Below, one piece after another: positions 1-11,950 of a DNA stretch of 64,000 nucleotides. The notes below the pieces were generated by a model that made no database searches, was not told the origin of the DNA, and was given only the letters and a program-made list of their open reading frames with translations. The position numbers were made by a program, and so were the translations under genes. Each line of letters begins with the position of its first letter. Position 1 is the stretch's first letter. The DNA is from Calliopsis andreniformis. Its lineage: Eukaryota > Arthropoda > Insecta > Hymenoptera > Andrenidae. The stretch spans positions 434,001 through 498,000 of the forward strand of contig NW_027480601.1 in assembly GCF_051401765.1 (NCBI RefSeq), given 5' to 3'.

Positions 1-54
1 CTTCAATCTTCAATCCTCAATCCTCAATCCTCAGTCCTCAATCTTCAATCCTCA

Positions 55-825
55 ATGCTCAATCCTAAATCCTCAATCCCCAGTCCTCAATCCTCAATCC
101 TCAATCCTCGAACCTCAATCCTGAATCCTCAAACCTCAATCCTCAATCTTCAATCCTCAATACTCAATCTTCAATCCTCAATCCTCAATCCTCAATCCTC
201 AATCCTCAATCCTCAATCCAAAATCTTCAATCCTCAATCCTCGATCCTCAATCCTCAACCCTCAATCCTCAATGTTCAGTCCTCAATACCGTATCCTCAA
301 TCTTCAATCCTCAATCCTCAATCTTCAATCCTCAATCTTAATCTCCGATCCTCAATACTCAAACTTCAATCCTCAATCCTCAATCCTCAATCCTCAATCC
401 TCAATCTTCAATCCTCAATACTCAATCTTCAATCCTCAATCCTCAATCCTCAATCCTCAATCCTCAATCCCCAATCTTCAATCCTCAATACTCAATCTGC
501 AATCCTCAATCCTCAGTCCTCACTCCTCAATCCTCAATACCGAATCCTCAATCTTCAATCCTAAATCCTCAATCCTCAACTCTCAATCCTCAATCCTCAA
601 TCCTCAGACTTCAAACATCAATACTCAACCCTCAGTCCTCGTCCTCAATCGACAACCCTCAATCCTCAATCCTCAATCCTCAACCCTCAATTCTCAATGT
701 TCAATCCTCAATACCCAATCCTCAATCTTCGGTCCTCAATCCTCAATCCTCAATCCTCAATCCTCAATCCTCAATCCTCAATCCTCAGTCCTCAATCCTC
801 AGTCCTGAATCCTCAATCCTGAGTC
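55..825 (+). repeat. 0.77 kb block, second copy at about 4381-5305
   Basis: Anchors in this block recur to the right. The ATGCTCAATCC at 55 matches 4381 and the ATGTTCAGTCC at 272 matches 4598 (offset 4,326). After a local 154 bp duplication the offset becomes 4,480: the ATG of ATGTTCAGTCC at 272 matches 4752, GTCCTCGTCCTCAATCGAC at 637 matches 5117, and the ATGTTCAATCC at 697 matches 5177. The copies part at about 825/5305, where the right copy enters the first A island. Few mismatches were seen (for example GACAACCC then T versus A). Confidence 0.8.
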
Positions 826-2367
826 CTCAATCTTCAATCCTCAATGCTCAATCCTCAATCCTCAATTCTCAATCCTCAATCCTCAGTCCTCAGTCCTCAA
901 ACCTCAATCCTCAACACTCAGCCCTCATCCTCAATCTCAATCGACAATCCGCAATCCTCAATCTTCAATCCTCAATCCTCAATCCTCAATCCTCAATCCT
1001 CAATCCTCAATCCTCAATCATCAATCCTCAATCCTTAATCCTCAATCTTCAATCCTCAATCCTGAACCCTCGATCCTCAACCCTCCATCCTCAATAAAAT
1101 ATACCCAATTCTCAGTTTTCAATACTCAATTAGCAACATTCATACCTCAATCTACAAACAACAATTCTGGACCCACAATCCTCAACCCTCAGTCCTCAAT
1201 CTTCAATCCTCAGTCCTCAATCCTCAATCCTCAATCCTCAATCCTCAATCCTCAATCCTCAATCCTCAGTCCTCAAACCACAGTCCTCAATCATCAATCC
1301 TCAGTTCATAACCCTTAATCCTCAATCTTCAATCCTGAATCTTCAATACTCAACATTCAATCCTCAATCCTCAATCCCCAATATTCAATGCGCAATCCTC
1401 AATTATCAAACCACAATCCTCAACCCGCAGTCCTCAATCCTCAATCCCCAATCCTCAATCCTCAATCCTCAATTCTCAAACCTCAATCCTCAATCCTCAA
1501 TACTCAATCTTCAATCCTCAATCCTCAGTCCTCAGTCTTCAATCCTCAATGCTCAATCCTCAACACTCAATCCTCAGTCCTCAATCCTCAATCCTCAATC
1601 CTCAAACCTCAATCCTCAATCCTCAAACCTCAATCCTCAATCTTCAATCCTCAATACTCAATCTTCAATCCTCAATCCTCAATCCTCGATCCTCAATCCT
1701 GAATCCTCAAACCTCAATCCTCAATCTTCAATCCTCAATACTCAATCTTCAATCTTCAATCCTCAATCCTCAATCCTCAGTCCTCAATCTTCAATCCTCA
1801 ATGCTCAATGCTCAATCCTCAATCCTCAGTCCTCAATCCTCAATCCTCAATCCTCGAACCTCAATCCTGAATCCTCAAACCTCAATCCTCAATCTTCAAT
1901 CCTCAATACTCAATCTTCAATCCTCAATCCTCAATCCTCAATCCTCAATCCTCAATCCTCAATACTCAATCTTCAATCCTCAATCCTCAGTCCTCAATCT
2001 TCAATCCTCAATGCTCAATCCTCAACACTCAATCCTCAGTCCTCAATCCTCAATCCTCAGTCCTCAGCCCTCAAACCTCAATCCTCAAACCTCAGCCCTC
2101 ATCCTCAATCCTCAATCCTCAATCCTCAATCCTCAATCTTCAATCCTCAATACTCAATATTCAATCCTCAATCCTCAGTCCTCAATCTTCAATCCTCAAT
2201 GCTCAATCCTCAATCCTCAATCCTCAGTCCTCAATCCTCAATCCTCAATCCTCAAACCTCAATCCTCAATCCTCAATCCTCAATCCTCAATCCTCAATCC
2301 TCAATCCTCAATCCTCAATCTTCAATCCTCAATCCTGAACCTCGATCCTCAATCCTCCATCCTCAAC

Positions 2368-2448
2368 AAAATATCCCCAATTCTCAGTATTCAATACTCA
2401 ATCAGCAACCTTGATACCTCTATCTACAAACAACAATTCTGGACCCAC
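2368..2448 (+). repeat. B-island family (representative copy; 10 copies of 81 bp)
   Basis: Each copy runs from AAAATATCCCC to TCTGGACCCAC. Copies: 1096-1176, 2368-2448, 3830-3910, 20561-20641, 21987-22067, 33071-33151, 40599-40679, 42388-42468, 48298-48378 and 54516-54596. All are 81 bp. The core aligns with the A island if one heptamer is left out of B after TTTTCAATACTCAAT. Variants: TACCTCTATC in most, TACCTCAATC in the copies at 1096, 20561, 40599 and 54516; GGACACAC in the copy at 33071. Most copies lie between a TGAACCCTCGATCC motif and an AATTATCAAACC or CCTCAAACC block. Confidence 0.88.
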
Positions 2449-2814
2449 AATCCTCAACCCTCAGTCCTCAATCTTCAATCCTCAGTCCTCAATCCTCAGT
2501 CCTCAAACCTCTGTCCTCAATTATCAAACCACAATCCTCAACCCGCAGTCCTCAATCCTCAATCCCCAATCCTCAATCCTCAATCCTCAATTCTCAAAAC
2601 TCAATCCTCAATCCTCAATACTCAATCTTCAATCCTCAATCCTCAGTCCTCAATCTTCAATCCTCAATGCTCAATCCTCAACCCTCAATCCTCAGTCCTC
2701 AATCCTCAATCCTCAATCCTCAAACATCAATCCTCAATCCTCAAACCTCAATCCTCAATCTTCAATCCTCAATACTCAATCTTCAATCCTCAACCCTCAA
2801 TCCTGGATCCTCAA

Positions 2815-3390
2815 TCCTGAATCCTCAAACCTCAATCCTCAATCTTCAATCCTCAATACTCAATCTTCAATCTTCAATCCTCAATCCTCAATCCTCAGTC
2901 CTCAATCTTCAATCCTCAATGCTCAATCCTCAATCCTCAATCCCCAGTCCTCAATCCTCAATCCTCAATCCTCGAACCTCAATCCTGAATCCTCAAACCT
3001 CAATCCTCAATCTTCAATCCTCAATACTCAATCTTCAATCTTCAATCCTCAATCCTCAATCCTCAGTCCTCAATCTTCAATCCTCAATGCTCAATCCTCA
3101 ATCCTCAATCCCCAGTCCTCAATCCTCAATCCTCAATCCTCGAACCTCAATCCTGAATCCTCAAACCTCAATCCTCAATCTTCAATCCACAATACTCAAT
3201 CTTCAATCTTCAATCCTCAATCCTCAATCCTCAGTCCTCAATCTTCAATCCTCAATGCTCAATGCTCAATCCTCAATCCTCAGTCCTCAATCCTCAATCC
3301 TCAATCCTCGAACCTCAATCCTGAATCCTCAAACCTCAATCCTCAATCTTCAATCCTCAATACTCAATCTTCAATCCTCAATCCTCAATC
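2815..3390 (+). repeat. 168 bp (24-heptamer) local HOR, three copies
   Basis: The ATGCTCAATCC anchor occurs at 2919, 3087 and 3255, exactly 168 bp (24 x 7) apart. Each is followed by the same ordered variants: CCCCAGTCC or TCAGTCC, then TCGAACC, TGAATCC, TCAAACC, TCAATCT and TCAATAC. The third copy has a doubled ATGCTCA and keeps TCAGTCC instead of CCAGTCC. The 3.4 kb end runs into a longer canonical stretch. The exact multiple of seven shows that whole heptamers were duplicated in register. Confidence 0.78.
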
Positions 3391-4519
3391 CTCAATCCTC
3401 AATCCTCAATCCTCAATACTCAATCTTCAATCCTCAATCCTCAGTCCTCAATCTTCAATCCTCAATGCTCAATCCTCAACACTCAATCCTCAGTCCTCAA
3501 TCCTCAATCCTCAGTCCTCAGCCCTCAAACCTCAATCCTCAACCCTCAGCCCTCATCCTCAATCCTCAATCCTCAATCCTCAATCCTCAATCTTCAATCC
3601 TCAATACTCAATATTCAATCCTCAATCCTCAGTCCTCAATCTTCAATCCTCAATGCTCAATCCTCAATCCTCAATCCTCAGTCCTCAATCCTCAATCCTC
3701 AATCCTCAAACCTCAATCCTCAATCCTCAATCCTCAATCCTCAATCCTCAATCCTCAATCCTCAATCCTCAATCCTCAATCTTCAATCCTCAATCCTGAA
3801 CCCTCGATCCTCAATCCTCCATCCTCAACAAAATATCCCCAATTCTCAGTATTCAATACTCAATCAGCAACCTTGATACCTCTATCTACAAACAACAATT
3901 CTGGACCCACAATCCTCAACCCTCAGTCCTCAATCTTCAATCCTCAGTCCTCAATCCTCAGTCCTCAAACCTCTGTCCTCAATTATCAAACCACAATCCT
4001 CAACCCGCAGTCCTCAATCCTCAATCCCCAATCCTCAATCCTCAATCCTCAATTCTCAAAACTCAATCCTCAATCCTCAATACTCAATCTTCAATCCTCA
4101 ATCCTCAGTCCTCAATCTTCAATCCTCAATGCTCAATCCTCAACCCTCAATCCTCAGTCCTCAATCCTCAATCCTCAATCCTCAAACATCAATCCTCAAT
4201 CCTCAAACCTCAATCCTCAATCTTCAATCCTCAATACTCAATCTTCAATCCTCAACCCTCAATCCTGGATCCTCAATCCTGAATCCTCAAACCTCAATCC
4301 TCAATCTTCAATCCTCAATACTCAATCTTCAATCTTCAATCCTCAATCCTCAATCCTCAGTCCTCAATCTTCAATCCTCAATGCTCAATCCTCAATCCTC
4401 AATCCCCAGTCCTCAATCCTCAATCCTCAATCCTCGAACCTCAATCCTGAATCCTCAAACCTCAATCCTCAATCTTCAATCCTCAATACTCAATCTTCAA
4501 TCCTCAATCCTCAATCCTC

Positions 4520-4790
4520 AATCCTCAATCCTCAATCCTCAATCCAAAATCTTCAATCCTCAATCCTCGATCCTCAATCCTCAACCCTCAATCCTCAATG
4601 TTCAGTCCTCAATACCGAATCCTCAATCTTCAATCCTCAATCCTCAACCTTCAATCCTCAATCCTCAATCCTCAATCCTCAATCCTCAATCCTCAATCCA
4701 AAATCTTCAATCCTCAATCCTCGATCCTCAATCCTCAACCCTCAATCCTCAATGTTCAGTCCTCAATACCGTATCCTCAATCTTCAATCC
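4520..4790 (+). repeat. 154 bp (22-heptamer) tandem duplication
   Basis: AATCCAAAATCTTC occurs at 4541 and 4695, and ATGTTCAGTCCTCAATACCG at 4598 and again at 4752 (last bases GAATCC versus GTATCC). Both pairs are 154 bp apart (22 x 7). The left paralogue at 1-825 has only one copy, so the second copy was probably gained here or lost there. No coding content. Confidence 0.75.
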
Positions 4791-5335
4791 TCAATCCTCA
4801 ATCTTCAATCCTCAATCTTAATCTCCGATCCTCAATACTCAAACTTCAATCCTCAATCCTCAATCCTCAATCCTCAATCCTCAATCTTCAATCCTCAATA
4901 CTCAATCTTCAATCCTCAATCCTCAATCCTCAATCCTCAATCCTCAATCCCCAATCTTCAATCCTCAATACTCAATCTGCAATCCTCAATCCTCAGTCCT
5001 CACTCCTCAATCCTCAATACCGAATCCTCAATCTTCAATCCTAAATCCTCAATCCTCAACTCTCAATCCTCAATCCTCAATCCTCAGACTTCAAACATCA
5101 ATACTCAACCCTCAGTCCTCGTCCTCAATCGACAACCCACAATCCTCAATCCTCAATCCTCAACCCTCAATCCTCAATGTTCAATCCTCAATACCCAATC
5201 CTCAATCTTCGGTCCTCAATCCTCAATCCTCAATCCTCAATCCTCAATCCTCAATCCTCAATCCTCAGTCCTCAATCCTCAGTCCTGAATCCTCAATCCT
5301 GAATCCTCAATCTTCAGCCCTCAGTCCTCAACAAT

Positions 5336-5475
5336 CAGTTGTGAATCCTCAATCCTCAATAGAATATCCTCAATTCACAGGTTTCAATACTCAATACTCA
5401 ACCTGCAATCTTCAAATCTCTATCGACAAACATCAATTCTCATCACTCAACACTCAACACTCAGTCCCCAATCCT
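5336..5475 (+). repeat. A-island family (representative copy; about 56 copies)
   Basis: The core reads CAATAGAATATC, then TCAATTCACAG, TTTCAATACTCAATAC, TGCAATCTTCAAATCTC and TATCCACAAACATC. It can be cut into sevens throughout. Cores lie at about 5361, 5655, 6018, 6927, 7521, 9459, 10736, 11030, 11513, 12197, 12596, 13427, 14919, 15213, 15695, 16457, 17079, 17504, 18580, 18843, 19318, 20050, 23373, 23720, 24000, 24483, 25441, 26054, 27045, 28817, 29179, 29460, 29942, 30900, 31513, 34427, 34774, 35057, 35538, 36497, 37109, 38125, 38577, 39257, 39870, 40178, 41711, 44015, 47620, 49925, 52134, 53853, 54943, 56445, 60452 and 63862. Stubs without the core lie near 55335 and 60845. Subtypes: A1 (ACAGGTTTC), A2 (ACAGTTTTCAATAC), A3 (TTTTCATTACTAAATAC). 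Confidence 0.88.
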
Positions 5476-6349
5476 CAATCTTCAAACCTCAATCCTCAAT
5501 ACTCAATCCTCAATCCTCAATCTTCAATCCTCAATACTCAATCCTCAATCCTCAATCCTCAGTCCTCAAACCTCAATCCTGAATCCTCAATCCTGAATCC
5601 TCAATCTTCAGCCCTCAGTCCTCAACTATCAGTTGTGAATCCTCAATCCTCAATAGAATATCCTCAATTCACAGGTTTCAATACTCAATACTCAACCTGC
5701 AATCTTCAAATCTCTATCCACAAACATCAATCCTCATCACTCAACCCTCAACACTCAGTCCCCAATACTCAATATTCAAACCTCATTTCTCAATCCTCAA
5801 TCCCCAGTCCTCAGTCCTCAAACCTCAATCCTCTACCCTCATCCCTCATCCTCAATCCTCAATCGACAATCCGCAATCCTCAATCTTCAATCCTCAATCC
5901 TCAATCCTCAATCCTCAATCCTCAGTCCTCAAACCTCAATCCTGAATCCTCAATCCTGAATCCTCAATCTTCAGCCCTCAGTCCACAACAATCCGTTGTT
6001 AATCCTCAATCCTCAATAGAATATCCTCAGTTCACAGTTTTCAATACTCAACACTCAATCTGCAATCTTCAAATCTCTATCCACAAACATCAATTTTCAT
6101 CACTCAACCCTGAACACTCAGTCCTCAATTTTCAATCCTCAATCCTCAATTCTCAATCTTCAATCCTCAATACTGAATCTTCAATCCTCAATCCTCAATC
6201 CTCAATCCTCAATTCTCAATCCTCAATCCTCAGTCCTCAATCTTCAATCCTCAATACTCAATCTTCTGTAATCAATCCTCAATTCTCAATTCTCAATACT
6301 CAATCCTCAATCGTCAATCCTCAATCCCCAATCCTCAATCTTCTATCCT

Positions 6350-9300
6350 CAATCCTCAATCCTCAATCCTCAATACTCAATCTTCAATCCACAATACTCA
6401 ATCTTCAATCCTCAATCCTCAATCCTCAATCCTCAATCCTCAATCCTCAATCCTCAATCTTCAATCCTCAATACTCAGTCTTCAATCCTCAATCCTCAAT
6501 CCTCAATCCTCAATCCTCATTCGTCAATAATCAATACCCAATCCTCAATCTTCAATCCTCAATCCTCAATCCTCAATTCTCAATCCTCAATCCTCAATCC
6601 TCAGACCTCAAACAGCAATAGTCAACCCTCAGTCCTCGTCCTCAATACACAACCATCAATACTCAATCGTCAATCTTCAATCTTCAATATTCAATCTTCA
6701 GTCCTCAATCCTCAATCCTCGATCCTCAATCCTAAATCCTCAATATTCAAACAGCAATATCCAATCCTCAATCTTCAATCCGCAATCCTCAATCATCAAT
6801 CCTCAATCCTCAATCCTCAATCCTCAATCCTCAGTCCTCAAACCTCAAACCTGAATCCCCAACCCTGAATCCTCAATCTTCAGACCTCAGTCCTCAACAA
6901 TCAGTTGTCAATTCACAATCCTCAATAGAAGATCATCAATTCACAGTTTTCAATACACAATACTCAATCTGCAATCTTCAAATCTCTATCCACAAACATC
7001 AATACTCATCATTCAACCCTCAACACTCAGTCCGCAATCCTCAATCTTCAATCCTCAATCCTCAATCCTCAATCCTCGATCCACAATCTTCAATCCTCAA
7101 TACTCAATCTTCAATCCTCGATCCTCAATCCTCAATCCTCAATCCTCAATCCTCAATCGTCAGGCTTCAATCCTCAATACTCAATCTTCAATCCTCAATC
7201 CTCAATCCTTATTCCTCAATGCTCATTCTTCAATCCTCAATACCTAATACTCAATCTTCAATCCCCAATCCTCAATCCTTAACTCTCAATCCTCAATCCT
7301 CAGTCCTCAGTCCTCAAACCTCAATCCTCAACCCTCAGCCCTCATACTCAATCCTCAATCCTCAATCGTCAATCCTCAATCCTCAATCCTCAGGCCTCAA
7401 TCCTCAATCCTCAATCCTCAATCCTCAGTCCTCAAACCTCAAACCAGAATCCCCAACCCTGAATCCTCAATCTTCAGACCTCAGTCCTCAACAATCAGTT
7501 GTCAATTCACAATCCTCAATAGAAGATCATCAATTCACAGTTTTCAATACTCAATACTCAAACTGCAATCTTCAAATCTCTATCCACAAACATCAATTCT
7601 CATCACTCAACACTCAACACTCAGTCCCCAATCCTCAATCTTCAATCCTCAATCCTCAAACCGCAATCATCAATACTCAATCTTCAATCCTCAATTCCCA
7701 ATCCTCAGTCTTCATTCCTCAATCATCAATCCTCAATACTCAATCCTCAATCCTACAATCCTCAACCTTCAATCCTCAATACTCAGTCTTCAATCCTACA
7801 ATCCTCAACCTTCAATCCTCAATACTCAGTCTTCAATGCTCAATCCTCAATCCTCAATCCTCAATCCTCAATCCTCAATCCTCAATTCTCAATCCTCAAT
7901 CCACAATCCTCAGCCTTCAATCCTCAATACTCAGTCTTCAATGCTCAATCCTCAATCCTCTATCCTCAATACTCAATCCTCAACCGTCAATCTTCAATCC
8001 TCAATACTCAATCTTCAATCCTCAATCCTCAATCCTCATTCTTCAATCCTCAATACCCAATCCTCAATCTTCAATACTCAATCCTCAATCCTCAATTCTC
8101 AATCCTCAATCCTCAGTCCTCAGTCCTCTGATCTGAAACCTCAACCCTCAGCCCTCATCCTCAATCCTCAATCCTCAATCCTCATCCTTCAATCCTCAAT
8201 ACCCAATCCTCAATCTTCAATCCTCAATCCTCAATCCTCAATTCTCAATCCTCAATCCTCAGTCCTCAGTTCTCTGACCTGAATCCTCAACCCTCAGCCC
8301 TCATCCTCAACCCTCAATCCTCAATCCTCAATCCTCAATCGTCAATCTTCAATCCTCAATCCTCAACCCTCAATCGTCAGGCATCAATCCTCAATACTCA
8401 ATCTTCAATCCTCAATCCTCAATCCTCAATCCTCAATCCTCAATCCTCAATCATCAAACCTCAATCTTCAATCCTCAGTCCCAAATCCTCAATCTTCATT
8501 ACTCAATCCTCAATCATCATTCTTCAATACTCAATACCCAATACTCAATCTTCAATCCTCAATCCTCAATCCTCAATTCTCAATCCTCAATCCTCAGTCC
8601 TCAATCTTCAATCCTCAATACTCAATCTTCTGTAATCAATCCTCAATTCTCAATCCTCAATCCTCAATCCTCAATCGTCAATCCTCAATCGCCAATCCGC
8701 AATCTTCAACCCTCAGTCCCGAATCCTCAATCTTCATTACTCAATCCTCAATCCTCATTCTTCAATACTCAATACCCAATACTCAATCTTTAATCCTCAA
8801 TCCTCAATCCTCAATTCTCAATCCTCAATCCTCAGTACTCAACCTTCAATCCTCAATACTCAATCTTCTGTAATCAATCCTCAATTCTCAATCCTCAATA
8901 CTCAATCCTCAATCGTCAATCCTCAATCCCCAATCCTCAATCTTCAATCCTCAATCCTCAATCCTCAATCCTAAATCCTCAATCCTCAATCCTCAATCTT
9001 CAATCCTCAATACTCAGTCTTCAAACCTCAATACTCAATGCTCAATCCTCAATCCTCATTCGTCAATAATCAATACCCAATCCTCAATCTTCAATCCTCA
9101 ATCCTCAATCCTCAATTCTCAATCCTCAATCCTCAGACCTCAAACAGCAATACTCAACCCTCAGTCCTCGTCCTCAATACACAACCATCAATACTCAATC
9201 GTCAATCTTCAATCTTCAATATTCAATCTTCAGTTCTCAATCCTCAATCCTCGATCCTCAATCCTAAATCGTCAATATTCAAACAGCAATACCCAATCCT

Positions 9301-9560
9301 CAATCTACAATCCGCAATCCTCAATCATCAATCCTCAATCCTCAATCCTAAATCCTTAATCCTCAGACCTCAAACCTCAGACCTGAATCCCCAATCCTGA
9401 ATCCTCAACCTTCAGACCTCAGTCCTCAACAATCAGTTGTCAATTCACAATCCTCAATAGAAGATCATCAATTCACAGTTTTCAATACACAATACTCAAT
9501 CTGCAATCTTCAAATCTCTATCCACAAACATCAATTCTCATCATTCAACCCTCAACACTC
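6350..9560 (+). repeat. 2.53 kb-spaced duplicate (about 6350-7030 and 8900-9560)
   Basis: TCGTCAATAATCAATACCC occurs at 6521 and 9060 (offset 2,539). It is followed in both places by the same order of rare motifs: CCTCAAACAGCAATA, CCTCGTCCTCAATACACAAC, a TCGTCAATCTTCAATATTC-like run, a second AAACAGCAATA and then an A island with GAAGATC (6927 and 9459, offset 2,532). The rare motifs make chance similarity through the heptamer unlikely. Confidence 0.72.
8475..8950 (+). repeat. 238 bp (34-heptamer) tandem duplication
   Basis: TCAGTCCCAAATCC at 8475 and TCAGTCCCGAATCC at 8713 are 238 bp apart. Each is followed by TCATTACTCAATCC, a TCATTCTTCAATACTC run and the motif CTTCTGTAATCAATCC. A relative of CTTCTGTAATCAATCC also occurs near 6260, so the block is older than this duplication. 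Confidence 0.68.
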
Positions 9561-11390
9561 AGTCCCCAATCCTCAATCTTCAATCCTCAATCCTCAAACC
9601 GCAATCATCAATACTCAACCTTCAATCCTCAATACTCAATCATCAATCCTCAATCTTCAATCCTCAATCCTCAATGCTCAATCCTCAATCCTCAATCATC
9701 AATCTTCAATCCTCAATACTCAATCTTCAATCCTCAATCCTCAATCCTCGATCCTCAATCCTCAATCCTCAATCCAAAATCTTCAATCCTCAATACTCAA
9801 TCTGCAATCCTCAATCCTCAGTCCTCACTCCTCAATACTCATTCTTCAATCCTCAATACCGAATCCTCAATCTTCAATCCTAAATCCTCAATCCTCAATT
9901 CTCAATCCTCAAACCTCAATCCTCAGACTTCAAACATAATACTGAATCCTCAGTCCTCGTCCTCAATCGACAACCCTCAATCCTCAATCCTCAATCTTCA
10001 ATAATTAATAAACAATCTTCAATCCTCAATCCTCGATCCTCAATCCTCAACCCTCAATCCTCAATGTTCAGTCCTCAATACCGAATCCTCAATCTTCAAT
10101 CCTCAATCCTCAATCTTCAATCCTCAATCTTAATCTCCAAACCTCAATACTCAAACTTCAATCCTCAATCCTCAATCCTCAATCCTCAATCCTCAATCTT
10201 CAATCCTCAATACTCAATCTTCAATCGTCAATCCTCAATCCTCAATCCTCAATCCTCAATCCCCAATCTTCAATCCTCAATACTCAATCTGCAATCCTCA
10301 ATCCTCAGTCCTCACTCCTCAATCCTCATTCTTCAATCCTCAATACCGAATCCTCAATCTTCAATCCTAAATCCTCAATCCTCAACTCTCAATCCTCAAT
10401 CCTCAATCCTCAGACTTCAAACATCAATACTCAACCCTCAGTCCTCGTCCTCAATCGACAACCCTCAATACTCAATCCTCAATCTTCAATCATTAATATT
10501 CAATCTTCAATCCTCAATCCTCAATCCTCAATCCTCAACCCTCAATCCTCAATGTTCAATCCTCAATACCCAATCCTCAATCTTCAATCCTCAATCCTCA
10601 ATCCTCAATCCTCAATCCTCAATCCTCAATCCTCAATCCTCAGTCCTCAAACCTCAGTCCTGAATCCTCAATCCTGAATCCTCAATCTTCAGCCCTCAGT
10701 CCTCAACAATCAGTTGTGAATCCTCAATCCTCAATAGAATATCCTCAATTCACAGGTTTCAATACTCAATACTCAACCTGCAATCTTCAAATCTCTATTC
10801 ACAAACATCAATTCTCATCACTCAACACTCAACACTCAGTCCCCAATCCTCAATCTTCAAACCTCAATCCTCAATCCTCAATCCTCAATCCTCAATCTTC
10901 AATCCTCAACACTCAATCCTCAATCCTCAATCCTCAGTCCTCAAACCTCAATCCTGAATCCTCAATCCTGAATCCTCAATCTTCAGCCCTCAGTCCTCAA
11001 CTATCAGTTGTGAATCCTCAATCCTCAATAGAATATCCTCAATTCACAGGTTTCAATACTCAATACTCAACCTGCAATCTTCAAATCTCTATCCACAAAC
11101 ATCAATTCTCATCACTCAACCCTCAACACTCAGTCCCCAATCCTCAATATTCAAACCTCAATCCTCAATCCTCCATCCTCAATCCTCAATCTTCAATCCT
11201 CAATACTCAACCTTCAATCCTCAATCCTCAATCCACGGTCCTCAATCCTCAATCGTCAATCTCCAATCCTGAATACTCAATCTTAAATGCTCAATCCTCG
11301 ATCCTCGATCCTCAATCCTCAATCCTCAATCCTCATTCTTCAATCCTCAATACCCAATCCTCAATCTTAAATCCTCAATTATCAATCCTC

Positions 11391-11420
11391 AATTCGCGAC
11401 ACTCAATCCTAAGTCCTCAG
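11391..11420 (+). repeat. F motif (AATTCGCGACAC), 8 copies
   Basis: AATTCGCGACACTC followed by AATCCTAAGTCCTCAG occurs at 11391, 12474, 15574, 19197, 24362, 29821 and 35418. A mutated copy at 38457 reads AATTAGCGACAC. Each sits between a CAATTATCAATCC unit and an A island about 100-125 bp downstream. CGCG is very rare elsewhere in this nearly G-free strand. I see no reason to call it a regulatory site. Confidence 0.8.
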
Positions 11421-11950
11421 TCCTCAAACCTCAATTCTGAATCCTCAATCCTGCATCCTCAATCTTCAGCCCTCAGTCCTCAACAATCAGTTGTCAATCC
11501 TGAATCCCCAATAGAACATCCTCAATTCACAGTTTTCAATAGTCAATACTCAATCTGCAATCTTCAAATCTCTATCCACAAACATCAACTCTCATCACTC
11601 AACTCTGAACCCTCAGCCCTCATTCTCAATCCTCAATCCACAATCGTCAAACCTAAATCCTCAACCGTCAGTCCTCGCCCTCAATCCTCAACACTCAATC
11701 CTCAATCCTCCCATCTTCAATCAAAAATACTCAATCGTCAATCCTCAATCGTCAATCCTCAATGCTCAATCCTCAATCCTCAATATTCAACACTCAACAC
11801 TCAACCATCAATCCTCAATACTCAATCATCAATCCTCAATCCTCAATCATCAATCCTCAATCATCAATCCTCAATCTTCAATACTCAATCCTGAATCCTC
11901 AATCCTCAATCCTCAATACTCAACCATCAATCCTCAATCCTCAAAGGTCA

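Larger units (their letters stand above)
1801..4507 (+). repeat. 1.46 kb tandem duplication (about 1801-3045 and 3255-4507)
   Basis: The doubled motif ATGCTCAATGCTC at 1801 recurs at 3255 (offset 1,454). ATGCTCAATCCTCAACACTC at 2011 recurs at 3465 (offset 1,454), and the B island at 2368 recurs at 3830 (offset 1,462). The offset change comes from small indels, including CCTGAACCTCG in the left copy against CCTGAACCCTCG in the right. The copies separate at about 3045/4507, where CAATCTTCAATCTTC becomes CAATCTTCAATCCTC. This is HOR-scale duplication of satellite sequence and it contains no gene. Confidence 0.8.
1..5320 (+). repeat. Array domain I: B-island block with 1.46 kb HOR
   Basis: This domain has B islands at 1096, 2368 and 3830 and no A island. 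Between islands it is made of ordered variant heptamers, often a TCAATCT-TCAATCC-TCAATAC sequence followed by runs of the canonical unit. It contains a 1.46 kb tandem duplication, a 168 bp triplication, a 154 bp duplication and a copy of its own first 0.8 kb at its right end. The switch to the A-rich domain occurs at about 5.3 kb, where the first CAACAATCAGTTGTG motif appears. No unique sequence or gene was seen. Confidence 0.8.
5320..9950 (+). repeat. Array domain II: irregular A-island-rich block
   Basis: A islands (shared GAATATC or GAAGATC core) lie at about 5361, 5655, 6018, 6927, 7521 and 9459. The copies at 6927, 7521 and 9459 form a subtype with CAATAGAAGATCATC. Between 7.6 and 9.0 kb the sequence is a patchwork of short duplications: a 43 bp repeat at 7751/7794 with the 8-base unit TACAATCC, a 146 bp repeat near 8121/8267 and a 238 bp repeat at 8475/8713. 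No gene or unique sequence was seen. Confidence 0.75.

Noticed and set aside
2667..5288. Long + strand ORFs (up to 873 and 938 codons) resembling a Ser/Ile/Asn/Pro/Gln-rich repeat protein
   Set aside because: All three frames are open and give the same SSILNPQ repeat. Overlapping ORFs in different frames encode nearly identical text, starts are arbitrary ATG/GTG/TTG variants, and there is no intron, signal peptide or non-repeat domain. This is a property of a 7-base unit with no stop, not evidence of a gene.
5325..5345. Small inverted repeat ACAA-TCAG-TTGT at the start of A islands, possible hairpin or terminator
   Set aside because: The stem is only four base pairs with no U-run. It is carried along with the island and varies (CAGTCGTC, CAGACGTC) without compensating changes.
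5400..5430. DnaA-box-like CTATCCACA in A islands (8 of 9 match to TTATCCACA)
   Set aside because: It is one shared motif copied with the island about 50 times in a eukaryote-type satellite. It arises from two neighbouring degenerate heptamers and has no other origin features.
10005..10020. E motif AATAATTAATAAACAATC as a homeodomain or AT-hook binding site
   Set aside because: The AT-rich string does resemble such sites, but short AT strings are common and nothing else supports regulation. Kept only as a repeat marker.
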